Source of the DNA: a virus
Length of the DNA stretch: 44,739 bases
Virus record (IMG/VR): IMGVR_UViG_3300010042_000003
Coordinates: 1 to 44,739 of that record
Reading direction: 5' to 3' (one strand)
Positions 17,401 through 22,608 of the stretch are shown one piece after another. The position numbers and the translations under genes were made by a program. The stretch's first letter is position 1; each line of letters begins with the position of its first letter. The notes below the pieces were generated by a model. That model was not told where the DNA came from. It made no database searches and saw only the letters and a list, made by a program, of their open reading frames with translations.

Positions 17401-17570
17401 TTACTTTAGGTTTACCCAACTCAATATTAAGTACTATGACAGGTTATAACGGAACTTTCCAGGCGTGGGTAAGTGCTACTGATGTGGTTTCTTTAAGATT
17501 TCAAAACAGTGACCCGATGGGCGCTCACGATTTACCGAGCGGTACTTTTAAAATAAAAATTCTCAAGTAA
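14493..17570 (+). CDS. Tail spike with signal peptide and pectate-lyase-like beta-helix
   Basis: 1025 aa. Residues 1-19 form a classic Sec signal peptide (RKLFTFILTFAALAVFA, cut before QTPPSG). Near residue 72, RDFGGVANAANNTQAIKNVI and then GVYFPNGVW match the start of pectate-lyase-3 type right-handed beta-helices, which continue with N-rich turns (VIKNNTFKM, VKDNEIYRA) to about residue 640. The C-terminal part (AAYAPLASPTFTGTVNFPAS, near 852-871) is the PLxSPxFTG repeat common in trimeric phage fibres. It probably recognises or cleaves a surface polysaccharide. It is the last gene of the tail operon and ends before a terminator. A signal peptide on a spike is unusual. Confidence 0.85.
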   Translation: MRKLFTFILTFAALAVFAQTPPSGTKQASTDQMYIAPNGDLYNRLAAAGISAYYTRQINRVDLDKKQNLFYLDIRDFGGVANAANNTQAIKNVIQSAGQLGAGVYFPNGVWRTDSILHITGKQVKWLGQSKDSTFIEAIGSTRERFKSVDTFANIRVYAMLMSDSGTDTLLGNSASTISTGQNFLKVVSGLNLVKGDLIKLTDTTSFSYSSFRATYREGEFFKVVAYRSDTIFVDHGVSASYPTITSAEIYKCNYNQFSLQDISFRGLPFPNFYAVRIKKTNSGRVKNVGVYGAGNVNMDINDGYDFTADNLTSIQDVGIILGAQTSSYALSLTGIQNFEVKNSVLNGFRHGITTNVSSLGKLVVNRFGLIQNCTLTSDTLTAGADLHGTSEYITFDNCTVDAFALSGAKNKFINGYINPNKNKVAYLGGVSEVKEFDFEISGNFFNINDSNTATSANLIQYRENGTSTVGANGGNFVIKNNTFKMQSTNPALYPVILFQKLDTKVWTKKVNLDFSDNIFDNNSTRAAYIGISDAVKGKNINVIVKNNRAEKMSLSTNGAKSVIVKDNEIYRAYDNSIVSTNDSLVLVEGNTISGYVTTPGTLSNVYKSAAIAVMTAKKVILNDNKISDPGRLAQYSYYLSGIDTLAEGSFHATDKPAFKSTITTTLPFTSAGLNLVLGSDAVGDTYYRNTSGNFERLPIGANGNSLVVSSGLPAWSADLIGSTITLSGTGLPMTMTRNSSVAGNAPTARFLRTGTTLTTNISSGAQLFAIEVQGRAGGINAAFGKLSYTATTSTAGDGKFNFMKANGTTSVLDIDNNTGKVNYPLATASTLLKVDASKDIISAVAGTDYLAPTALAAYAPLASPTFTGTVNFPASYTFSGYSAKRQYDTNLLGWGSSDNVGRAFLIRGSAPTDGQVLTHDSSLDGGNGAAKWATKEITVFATVDFTNVLMNQNATLTLAVTGAVVGDVVTLGLPNSILSTMTGYNGTFQAWVSATDVVSLRFQNSDPMGAHDLPSGTFKIKILK

Positions 17571-17578
17571 ATATTTTC

Positions 17579-17615
17579 AGCCGCTATACCAGAAATGTAT
17601 GGCGGCTATTTTATT
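17579..17615 (+). terminator. Intrinsic terminator of the tail operon
   Basis: The stem agccgctatac / gtatggcggct (11 bp with one G-T pair) has a 7-nt loop and is followed by attttattt. It begins 9 bp after the spike stop codon. The reverse direction lacks a good T tract. Confidence 0.8.
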
Positions 17616-17776
17616 TCGGAAATATTCGATAAAGACACGGTTATAAAATCTTTTATACCGAAAACAATAATGGCTTTTCCCGATATAAAAGACACGTTTG
17701 TACACTCAACAAACAGACATTCTTGTAAGCAACCGTGCTGTTTTACGAGCGTAATTTTAGCAAAGTAAACGACCAT
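17606..17776 (-). CDS. Small hypothetical protein (third gene of minus mini-cassette)
   Basis: 56 aa from the ATG at 17776, which shares its A with the stop of the upstream gene (TGATG). This stop-start coupling is the main reason to call it. The frame is open further upstream to 17845 but would then overlap a better gene. The C-terminal half is hydrophobic (GKAIIVFGIKDFITVSL). No family was recognised; it could be non-coding. Confidence 0.4.
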   Translation of the reverse strand: MVVYFAKITLVKQHGCLQECLFVECTNVSFISGKAIIVFGIKDFITVSLSNISEIK

Positions 17777-17985
17777 CAGTATCCGACTCCTTTTCTCTTC
17801 TCGGTGAAAATAGTTAATTCTTGTTCCGTAGGTTCGCTCACCCACGCATTTAATGCTAAGATTATAACAGCAACCAGTAGTAAAGTTAATAAAGTGGCTG
17901 CAGCCTTACCCAAATACTCGCACACACACCACCAGAACACCGATAGCATAGTCACAGACCAGATGATAAGCAGAAATAAGATCAT
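17776..17985 (-). CDS. Small membrane protein
   Basis: 69 aa with two hydrophobic segments, residues 1-17 (MILFLLIIWSVTMLSVF) and about 28-46 (AAATLLTLLLVAVIILALN), and a charged C-terminus. It begins 1 bp after the stop of an upstream 37-aa gene and is coupled to the next gene by TGATG. Its position beside the lysis genes makes a holin or antiholin role conceivable, but it is on the opposite strand to the endolysin and nothing else supports that. Confidence 0.55.
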   Translation of the reverse strand: MILFLLIIWSVTMLSVFWWCVCEYLGKAAATLLTLLLVAVIILALNAWVSEPTEQELTIFTEKRKGVGY

Positions 17986-17986
17986 A

Positions 17987-18100
17987 TTATGAAAACCAGA
18001 TAACGGCCAGTGAGATCAAGCCCAGAAAAGCTATCACGGACATTTTAATAATTTCAGGAGCAATTGTATTTTTCATCTCTTTAAGTATTTGGTCAAACAT
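17987..18100 (-). CDS. Micro-protein with one membrane helix
   Basis: 37 aa starting at the ATG at 18100. It has a short charged N-terminus (FDQILKEMKNT) and a hydrophobic helix (MSVIAFLGLISLAVIWF). It is the first gene of a three-gene minus-strand set, separated from the next ATG by a single base. It is probably a membrane accessory peptide of unknown role. Confidence 0.55.
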   Translation of the reverse strand: MFDQILKEMKNTIAPEIIKMSVIAFLGLISLAVIWFS

Positions 18101-18160
18101 ATAATTTATTTTTTAAGTTTCCCGTTTTTAACAAAAGTGTTACATAACTTTATACCGCAC

Positions 18161-18198
18161 AAAAAAGCCGGTTAACTCAATCCTGAAATTAACCGGCT
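18161..18198 (-). terminator. Minus-strand intrinsic terminator without an obvious gene
   Basis: A perfect 10-bp stem (agccggttaa / ttaaccggct) with a 13-nt loop. Read on the minus strand it is followed by six T residues, so it terminates leftward transcription. No minus-strand gene lies to its right, because a + gene begins at 18253. It therefore ends either a short RNA or antisense transcripts from the lysis region, and it shields the mini-cassette at 17606-18100. Confidence 0.75.
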
Positions 18199-18234
18199 AT
18201 CTAAATTAACGCTCTCAAAACAAATATGTGATTT

Positions 18235-18242
18235 TAATTTTG
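18235..18242 (+). promoter_or_regulatory. -7 element of the lysis region
   Basis: TAATTTTG (TAnnTTTG) ends ten bases before the ATG at 18253, in a very A/T-rich setting. No clear TTTG is seen at the -33 position. It is the best candidate for starting the + lysis transcript. Confidence 0.55.
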
Positions 18243-18252
18243 TAATTTTAAA

Positions 18253-18435
18253 ATGTATCCAAATAGTTACGATATGCTAAAATGTTATGAAGGTTTTCTG
18301 ATCTATACCCCTTTACTATTCGGGGTTCTGGAATCGGTAAAGATCTTTCTTTTGCTGGCGATTATTATAATGTTATACTTTCAGCAGCGCGCTGTCACCA
18401 GATTAGAAGACAAATACAACTCACTGATTAAATAA
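18253..18435 (+). CDS. Small membrane protein (lysis region)
   Basis: 60 aa with one strong hydrophobic helix (about 28-42, SVKIFLLLAIIIMLYF), preceded by a mildly hydrophobic stretch and followed by a charged tail (TRLEDKYNSLIK). It is the first gene of the lysis region, preceded by a TAATTTTG promoter element. It may be a holin-system component; this is inferred from context only. Confidence 0.65.
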   Translation: MYPNSYDMLKCYEGFLIYTPLLFGVLESVKIFLLLAIIIMLYFQQRAVTRLEDKYNSLIK

Positions 18436-18438
18436 TGA

Positions 18439-18735
18439 ATGTCACAAGAAGAAACGGCAAAAATGGAGCTACCGAAAGGCTGGAAAAAAATAAATTTTTT
18501 CTCCCTGAACCTCGCATACTGTTTTTTCGTAATGTTCGTGTCTTTACAAGTACCGACAGTACGTAAAATACTTATCAAAGCTTTCACAGAAGAACATTAC
18601 GACATGGTAAACGGCTGGTGCCTGATTTTCCTGTTGATTACTTCATCCGGTGCGGGTATACTGAGTTATATCCGCATGTTAAGCGTAAAAAAGATTATAA
18701 ACGTATTAGAGAATGGAAATAAAACAGACGATTAG
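18439..18735 (+). CDS. Two-helix membrane protein (lysis region)
   Basis: 98 aa with two hydrophobic segments, about 24-38 (LNLAYCFFVMFVSLQV) and about 58-75 (GWCLIFLLITSSGAGIL), charged ends and a Lys-rich C-terminus. It overlaps the next gene by 23 bp. Topology and neighbourhood suggest a holin or pinholin-type protein, but several membrane proteins compete for that role here. Confidence 0.65.
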   Translation: MSQEETAKMELPKGWKKINFFSLNLAYCFFVMFVSLQVPTVRKILIKAFTEEHYDMVNGWCLIFLLITSSGAGILSYIRMLSVKKIINVLENGNKTDD

Positions 18736-19069
18736 CTTCGGTATTTTCATGTTAATTGAAAATATACTGATCCTGGTCCTGATCGGCGATCTAATCAGGC
18801 GTACTTCTGTTAAACTGTATTTGATAAGGCACCCCCATGTTTACTGGACCGGGGGCATGATTTTTCTCGGTTACCTGCTTTGTATTTTTGTCGGTAATCT
18901 GTCCGAAACTTATACGGGCTTTATGGCGTATATAATCAAGGACGACAGCATAGAGATGACCACGGTAGCAGCACGAACGTTTAACAGATCTATGTTTTTG
19001 CTCGCTAAATTCCTGTTATGGTACTATCTGGTGAAGCACAATTTTGAAATGTTTAAAAATAAATTTTAA
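18713..19069 (+). CDS. Multi-pass membrane protein (lysis region)
   Basis: 118 aa with about three hydrophobic segments: 8-25 (FGIFMLIENILILVLIG), about 46-62 (GGMIFLGYLLCIFVGNL) and about 90-105 (SMFLLAKFLLWYYLV). It ends 4 bp before the endolysin start. It lies in the lysis region but resembles no family I can name. Confidence 0.65.
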   Translation: MEIKQTISFGIFMLIENILILVLIGDLIRRTSVKLYLIRHPHVYWTGGMIFLGYLLCIFVGNLSETYTGFMAYIIKDDSIEMTTVAARTFNRSMFLLAKFLLWYYLVKHNFEMFKNKF

Positions 19070-19073
19070 AAGT

Positions 19074-19526
19074 ATGCCAGTATTTGGAAAAAGAAGTTTA
19101 GAAAAGCTGAAAGGGGTTGACCCTGTATTAGTTAAACTTATGAATGAATCGATTAAAACATCACCTTATGATTTTGGGATAGATTACGGGGTAAGAGATG
19201 TAGCAACTCAACAAAGATTATATTCATACGGTCGAACAGTTGTCAATCCAGATACAGGCCCAATTAAAGGCAATAAATTCGGCATGCAAGTAACTACACG
19301 TGATGGTGTGAGAAGAAGATCAAATCATCAAATTAAGGCAAATGGGTTCGGTGGAGCGGTTGACATCTACCCGTATTACAACGGATCTTTACAAACTAAG
19401 GATTCTAAAACTTTGAAGCTGATAATCGATCACGTAAAAGCAAAAGCCAAACAATTAGGCATTCAATGCAGTTTTGGCATTGACTGGAAAAAACCGTATG
19501 ACCCTCCACATATAGAACTAGCATAA
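19074..19526 (+). CDS. Endolysin, M15-family L,D/D-peptidase
   Basis: 150 aa from the ATG at 19074, four bases after the previous stop; an in-frame ATG at 19044 lies inside the upstream gene. It resembles phage L-alanyl-D-glutamate or VanY-type peptidases of the M15 family. Zinc ligands are visible: H85 in SNHQ, D97 in GGAVDIYP and H146 in DPPHIEL. The early segment DYGVRDVATQQRLYSYGRT also fits the family. It cleaves peptidoglycan stem peptides during lysis. There is no signal peptide, so release needs a holin; the next gene is the best candidate. Confidence 0.9.
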   Translation: MPVFGKRSLEKLKGVDPVLVKLMNESIKTSPYDFGIDYGVRDVATQQRLYSYGRTVVNPDTGPIKGNKFGMQVTTRDGVRRRSNHQIKANGFGGAVDIYPYYNGSLQTKDSKTLKLIIDHVKAKAKQLGIQCSFGIDWKKPYDPPHIELA

Positions 19527-19750
19527 TGAACAATAACATTTTTAAAAACATAAAACCCGTACTGGCCTTGTCTATAATGATATTGGGTTTCACTTACTTT
19601 TTTGTGGTGACTTTATGGGAGAAACAAAACGACCAGGTACTTATCGCTGTTGTGGCTCTTACTTCCATGGCGGGGCAGTATTATTTTGGCGCTTCTCAAG
19701 GATCTTCAAAAAAGGATGAAATAATTTCAGATCTAACAACTAATAAATAA
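19526..19750 (+). CDS. Holin candidate
   Basis: 74 aa with two hydrophobic segments, about 12-29 (VLALSIMILGFTYFFVV) and about 38-54 (VLIAVVALTSMAGQYYFG), then a short polar tail (ASQGSSKKDEII). The second helix ending YYFGxSxGSxxK is a pattern I recall from Bacteroidota phage holins. Its start overlaps the endolysin stop by one base, strong support for a lysis pair. Confidence 0.7.
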   Translation: MNNNIFKNIKPVLALSIMILGFTYFFVVTLWEKQNDQVLIAVVALTSMAGQYYFGASQGSSKKDEIISDLTTNK

Positions 19751-19755
19751 AAATT

Positions 19756-20229
19756 ATGGAACAAAAAACAGGCATTGGCCGACTAATTGAAAAAATCGGA
19801 GACTTCTTTGAGGGTCTTTTTAACGCTGCGGCAAAAACATACAACAGTCAAAGCCCACAGGTGCAGGATGCTTTAAAAGACGGATCGAGGATTCTGGATA
19901 TTATCAACAGGAACGTATCTGAGGCACCCGACGTTGTAATAGCACTTATTCAAAAGGCGTTTCCGTCAATGCAACGTGAAACGCTGCTAGAGGGTCTTAA
20001 AGCTGTCTCAAAAGGGCTCAATTTAACTGATGCTATTTTGGCCGACACTTTAGAAGAAACCGTTTTGAACTTACAGAAGTATTTGGAAAGTTTAGAAGGA
20101 ACGTTTTGGGCTGGTGTCAGCGAATTGGCCGCTAAACTTCTTGCAGTATTCTTCGCACCTTCCGGAACTAAATGGGTGACTATATCTTCTCTGATGGAGT
20201 TCGTCTACCATAAGTTAGTCAAGAAGTAA
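19756..20229 (+). CDS. Hypothetical protein downstream of holin
   Basis: 157 aa, helical, opening TGIGRLIEKIGDFFEGLFNA (amphipathic) and ending WVTISSLMEFVYHKLVKK, a terminal pattern I associate with other Bacteroidota phage lysis cassettes. A weakly hydrophobic stretch (SELAAKLLAVFFAP) lies near 122-135. It is the last gene before a two-way terminator. It may help disrupt the cell envelope; there is no direct evidence. Confidence 0.65.
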   Translation: MEQKTGIGRLIEKIGDFFEGLFNAAAKTYNSQSPQVQDALKDGSRILDIINRNVSEAPDVVIALIQKAFPSMQRETLLEGLKAVSKGLNLTDAILADTLEETVLNLQKYLESLEGTFWAGVSELAAKLLAVFFAPSGTKWVTISSLMEFVYHKLVKK

Positions 20230-20242
20230 AATCTTAAGTATT

Positions 20243-20276
20243 AAAAAACCCCTTAACGTTCAGCTAAGGGGTTTTT
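20243..20276. terminator. Bidirectional intrinsic terminator between lysis genes and minus operon
   Basis: aaaaaa, then stem cccctta / taagggg with a 9-nt loop, then ttttt. The stem is identical to that at 2815-2849, and the position is equivalent: it separates two convergent operons. Confidence 0.9.
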
Positions 20277-20279
20277 ATT

Positions 20280-20471
20280 TTAATCCGCTTTTTTGATACG
20301 GTACCAAAGAAGCCAGTAAGCTGAAACTACGGCCCACACAATCGCCAGAACTATTCTTGTTTTGTACCCGAACATTAAAGGGTTCAAACTGGCGGACTTA
20401 ATAACACCCGTAGTATACACGAAGAGTGTAATAAAAAACACGGGTTTAAGATAATAGATATACTTTTTCAT
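20280..20471 (-). CDS. Small membrane protein
   Basis: 63 aa from the ATG at 20471; the longer frame to 20531 overlaps the mazG-like gene and is rejected. It has two hydrophobic segments: residues 8-24 (KPVFFITLFVYTTGVI) and about 41-57 (VLAIVWAVVSAYWLLWY). It is the last gene of the minus operon. The function is unknown. Confidence 0.6.
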   Translation of the reverse strand: MKKYIYYLKPVFFITLFVYTTGVIKSASLNPLMFGYKTRIVLAIVWAVVSAYWLLWYRIKKAD

Positions 20472-20475
20472 ATCC

Positions 20476-20922
20476 TTAATCTTTAACAAAAGTGTTATTG
20501 AACATCTTACCTTTCCGATCGGCGATCTCATTGTATGCTATCTCTAAACAAGATTTGAAATCCAGCGAATGGTAAGTGGCGAAGCGTTGCAATAAACAAT
20601 ATGCGGTACCCAGGTACTCAGGTACGATTGCGGCTATACAGCCTACAAAATGTATTAATGTAGGCCTTTCAATATATCCCAGATCCACGTCTTTCAGTTC
20701 GGTATTACGCATCTTTGCCAGGATAAGTAAAGTTACGGCCATGTCGCCTATACCGTCCACAAACTTAAGGTTATCCTGTTTGAGTTGCGCGGCCGCGGTT
20801 TCGCCGGTTTCTTCCAGGACCTTTAAAGTTTGGGCTTCGATTCTCTGATCTGTGATGTCAGTTAACAGTCCTTTATCCTCAGCCCATTGGATAACCGCCG
20901 CTTCTAATTCGTCTAGTGTCAT
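20476..20922 (-). CDS. MazG-like nucleotide pyrophosphohydrolase
   Basis: 148 aa. The metal-binding signature of the MazG family is visible: VLEETGE (E37, E38, E41) and DGIGDM (D56, D60). The C-terminal AYNEIADRKGKMFNNTFVKD is close to the ending seen in phage MazG-like proteins. Such enzymes hydrolyse NTPs or (p)ppGpp-related nucleotides and may keep the infected cell metabolically active. It overlaps the upstream gene by 4 bp. The exact substrate is not predictable. Confidence 0.85.
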   Translation of the reverse strand: MTLDELEAAVIQWAEDKGLLTDITDQRIEAQTLKVLEETGETAAAQLKQDNLKFVDGIGDMAVTLLILAKMRNTELKDVDLGYIERPTLIHFVGCIAAIVPEYLGTAYCLLQRFATYHSLDFKSCLEIAYNEIADRKGKMFNNTFVKD

Positions 20923-21155
20923 GATATTTTAAAATGATTTTTAATTTTATAAGCTAAAACTTGTTCCTGCGGTGTTTTTGCGTTCACAGTAAGAAAATCA
21001 CTCAGTTCTGAAAATTCCCGGCCTTGCAGGGTATCCAGCGCTGCTGTACGGATCAGTAAATGGGGTTTACACCCTTTCGCCGCCGCCAGCTTTGTTAAGT
21101 CCTCAAGTTCCTGAGTAGTGAACCTGATAGAAACGGGTTTAGACGTTTTGCTCAT
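20919..21155 (-). CDS. Ribbon-helix-helix DNA-binding protein
   Basis: 78 aa from the ATG at 21155. The N-terminus SKPVSIRFTTQELEDLTKLA has the short strand (VSIRFT) plus helix pattern of ribbon-helix-helix regulators, followed by a second helix (CKPHLLIRTAALDTL). It is the only protein in the window with a convincing DNA-binding regulator fold, so it is a candidate reader of the paired TGTATTACA sites. It overlaps the upstream gene by 17 bp. Confidence 0.7.
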   Translation of the reverse strand: MSKTSKPVSIRFTTQELEDLTKLAAAKGCKPHLLIRTAALDTLQGREFSELSDFLTVNAKTPQEQVLAYKIKNHFKIS

Positions 21156-21600
21156 TCGGTATAACTTTACAGGTATGTATACTCGCAATACCGAAATGAC
21201 CTTTATCATCTAAGATTACGAGCCTTGGTACTCTAGCGGATATTACGTGCCTCGAGCCGGTTTCTCCGGGTTCAAAACCGAACCATTGCACCATTTGTGC
21301 AGCAGATAAAACTTCCTGCGGCGCTGTTTGATATATGCAGGTACCTTTCCAACCGTTACCGCTAAAAAGCGGCTTGACTTCCACTTTTTTACCTACATAT
21401 TGCTGTTCATCTACTTTTTTAAAACGACGTTTTTTAAGTATTACCCTTCCGACAGCACTTGCTACGAAAATAGCAGGACGTCCTTTTGCAGAAAAAGTGC
21501 GGATCTTATCAATGTTATCTTTGATAATCGGCTTATACTCTTCTTTTGTGTAGCCTCTTTGTTTAAGTAAATTCTTAATTGCTTTTTTGTACTCTTTCAT
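21139..21600 (-). CDS. Hypothetical protein
   Basis: 153 aa with a Lys-rich N-terminal 70 residues (KKRRFKKV) and a mixed C-terminal half (GFEPGETGSRHVISARVPRL). There is no recognisable motif. It is coupled to the 57-aa gene upstream by an ATGA overlap and to the RHH gene downstream by 17 bp. Confidence 0.65.
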   Translation of the reverse strand: MKEYKKAIKNLLKQRGYTKEEYKPIIKDNIDKIRTFSAKGRPAIFVASAVGRVILKKRRFKKVDEQQYVGKKVEVKPLFSGNGWKGTCIYQTAPQEVLSAAQMVQWFGFEPGETGSRHVISARVPRLVILDDKGHFGIASIHTCKVIPNEQNV

Positions 21601-21770
21601 GATATTTTATAAGTTTTAAAGTTTTCACCTTCCCATGAAGGTTTTAGATTTCTGATTAATTGTTTAGCCGCTTTTACGCTGATATTCGAATAGAATTTAT
21701 TACCGTTACGGCCCGTTTTGGTAATGAACGCCTTGGTTCTCTCGCCTGTACGAATTGTTACGGTTTTCAT
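21597..21770 (-). CDS. Small basic protein
   Basis: 57 aa: MKTVTIRTGERTKAF at the start and NLKPSWEGENFKTYKIS at the end. It is strongly basic. Four-base ATGA overlaps join it to both neighbours, the main support that it is real. It could bind nucleic acid, but no family was recognised. Confidence 0.6.
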   Translation of the reverse strand: MKTVTIRTGERTKAFITKTGRNGNKFYSNISVKAAKQLIRNLKPSWEGENFKTYKIS

Positions 21771-22039
21771 ACTTCAACATCAAATTGCCATTCTTGAGGC
21801 GGTGCGTACCTGGTCTTTAAAGTTTCTATCGCATACTGTTCAGCGAGGGTATAAGTTTCGAATGTACGTATCGGACCGAAACCGTTTACACCAACTGTCC
21901 AAGACTTCCATTTCTTAACGGTGTACGTTTTAAGGTTTATAAAAGGTCCCCAACCCGCATCCCTAACTTCTGTACAGTCTACCTCGGTTTGGATACTATA
22001 GAGACCGTTTCTGTATACTATTTTTACTGGTATTTTCAT
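21767..22039 (-). CDS. Small hypothetical protein
   Basis: 90 aa from the ATG at 22039; the open frame extends to 22096, but that part overlaps a coupled micro-gene. It is beta-rich with many aromatic residues (AGWGPFINLKTYTVKKWKSW). It has ATGA overlaps on both sides. The function is unknown. Confidence 0.6.
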   Translation of the reverse strand: MKIPVKIVYRNGLYSIQTEVDCTEVRDAGWGPFINLKTYTVKKWKSWTVGVNGFGPIRTFETYTLAEQYAIETLKTRYAPPQEWQFDVEV

Positions 22040-22119
22040 CTCGTATAATAAATTAAAAATGTAGAAGCTATGATGCCGCCGATCCAGACGATCCATAAAA
22101 TGATTTTTATATAATCCAT
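22036..22119 (-). CDS. 27-aa membrane micro-protein
   Basis: Only 27 aa: MDYIKII then a hydrophobic helix (LWIVWIGGIIASTFLIYY) ending TR. Its stop overlaps the next start (ATGA) and its start lies inside the end of the upstream micro-gene. Protein-like composition plus coupling on both sides support a real membrane peptide. The function is unknown. Confidence 0.5.
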   Translation of the reverse strand: MDYIKIILWIVWIGGIIASTFLIYYTR

Positions 22120-22226
22120 CTTGTGAAAATTATGTAACATATCGCTATTGTGACCAGCACAAAAAAGGTCTGACAATAAGGTAAAGGTTTTAACGGCCGG
22201 TCCTCTTTTTTATACAGTTTCTTCAT
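22107..22226 (-). CDS. 39-aa membrane micro-protein
   Basis: 39 aa with a basic N-terminus (MKKLYKKEDRPLKPLPY) and one hydrophobic helix (CQTFFVLVTIAICYIIF). It overlaps the upstream gene by 17 bp and the downstream 27-aa gene by 13 bp. The arrangement suggests a single-span membrane peptide with its N-terminus in the cytoplasm. Confidence 0.5.
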   Translation of the reverse strand: MKKLYKKEDRPLKPLPYCQTFFVLVTIAICYIIFTRWII

Positions 22227-22455
22227 CAGTGATAAGTTTACTATCGTTGTACCACGTAGTTGTAATGCTACATTGCATAAGAACAGTTTCAGCCGTGGAA
22301 TCTAACATCTCAGATGACCTTTCGATCCTTTCTTCTCTGTGCGGGTAACCTTCGGGTAAACGTGCTGCCAGATCCAATTCCGACAAAGCAGATAAGTAGT
22401 TATCTATGGTACGTTTAAGCTTAAGAATGTAAGCCGATTTCTGAACCCGCGACAT
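22210..22455 (-). CDS. Small hypothetical protein
   Basis: 81 aa. The first half is helical and basic (QKSAYILKLKRTIDNYLSAL) and the second part carries an acidic, Ser/Thr-rich segment. Its start codon overlaps the upstream stop by one base (TAATG). No family was recognised. Confidence 0.6.
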   Translation of the reverse strand: MSRVQKSAYILKLKRTIDNYLSALSELDLAARLPEGYPHREERIERSSEMLDSTAETVLMQCSITTTWYNDSKLITDEETV

Positions 22456-22604
22456 TACTTTAAAGATTTATATAAACAATAAACGACACACAGCAAAGCA
22501 ATTGCCAGTTGTGCGCCTATAACTACAGCACCAGAACAGTTAATACTTACGGTGTAATGGAAAAAATCTGGTGACCAGTTGGCCGGTGTTGAAGTGTTAT
22601 ACAT
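22455..22604 (-). CDS. 49-aa membrane micro-protein
   Basis: 49 aa: a polar N-terminus (NTSTPANWSPDFFHYTV) and a C-terminal hydrophobic helix (VVIGAQLAIALLCVVYCL). It lies 4 bp after the hexapeptide-repeat gene and shares a base with the next start codon. The orientation suggests an external N-terminus. The function is unknown. Confidence 0.5.
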   Translation of the reverse strand: MYNTSTPANWSPDFFHYTVSINCSGAVVIGAQLAIALLCVVYCLYKSLK

Positions 22605-22608
22605 AATT

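Noticed and set aside
17735-17992. 85-aa + strand frame in the mini-cassette
   Set aside because: It is low in protein character and overlaps a minus-strand gene with clear membrane helices and stop-start coupling.
18120-18150. Shared 15-mer ttaacaaaagtgtta at about 18129 and 20484 as a regulatory repeat
   Set aside because: One copy encodes the end of the MazG-like protein; two occurrences in such different contexts are weak evidence.
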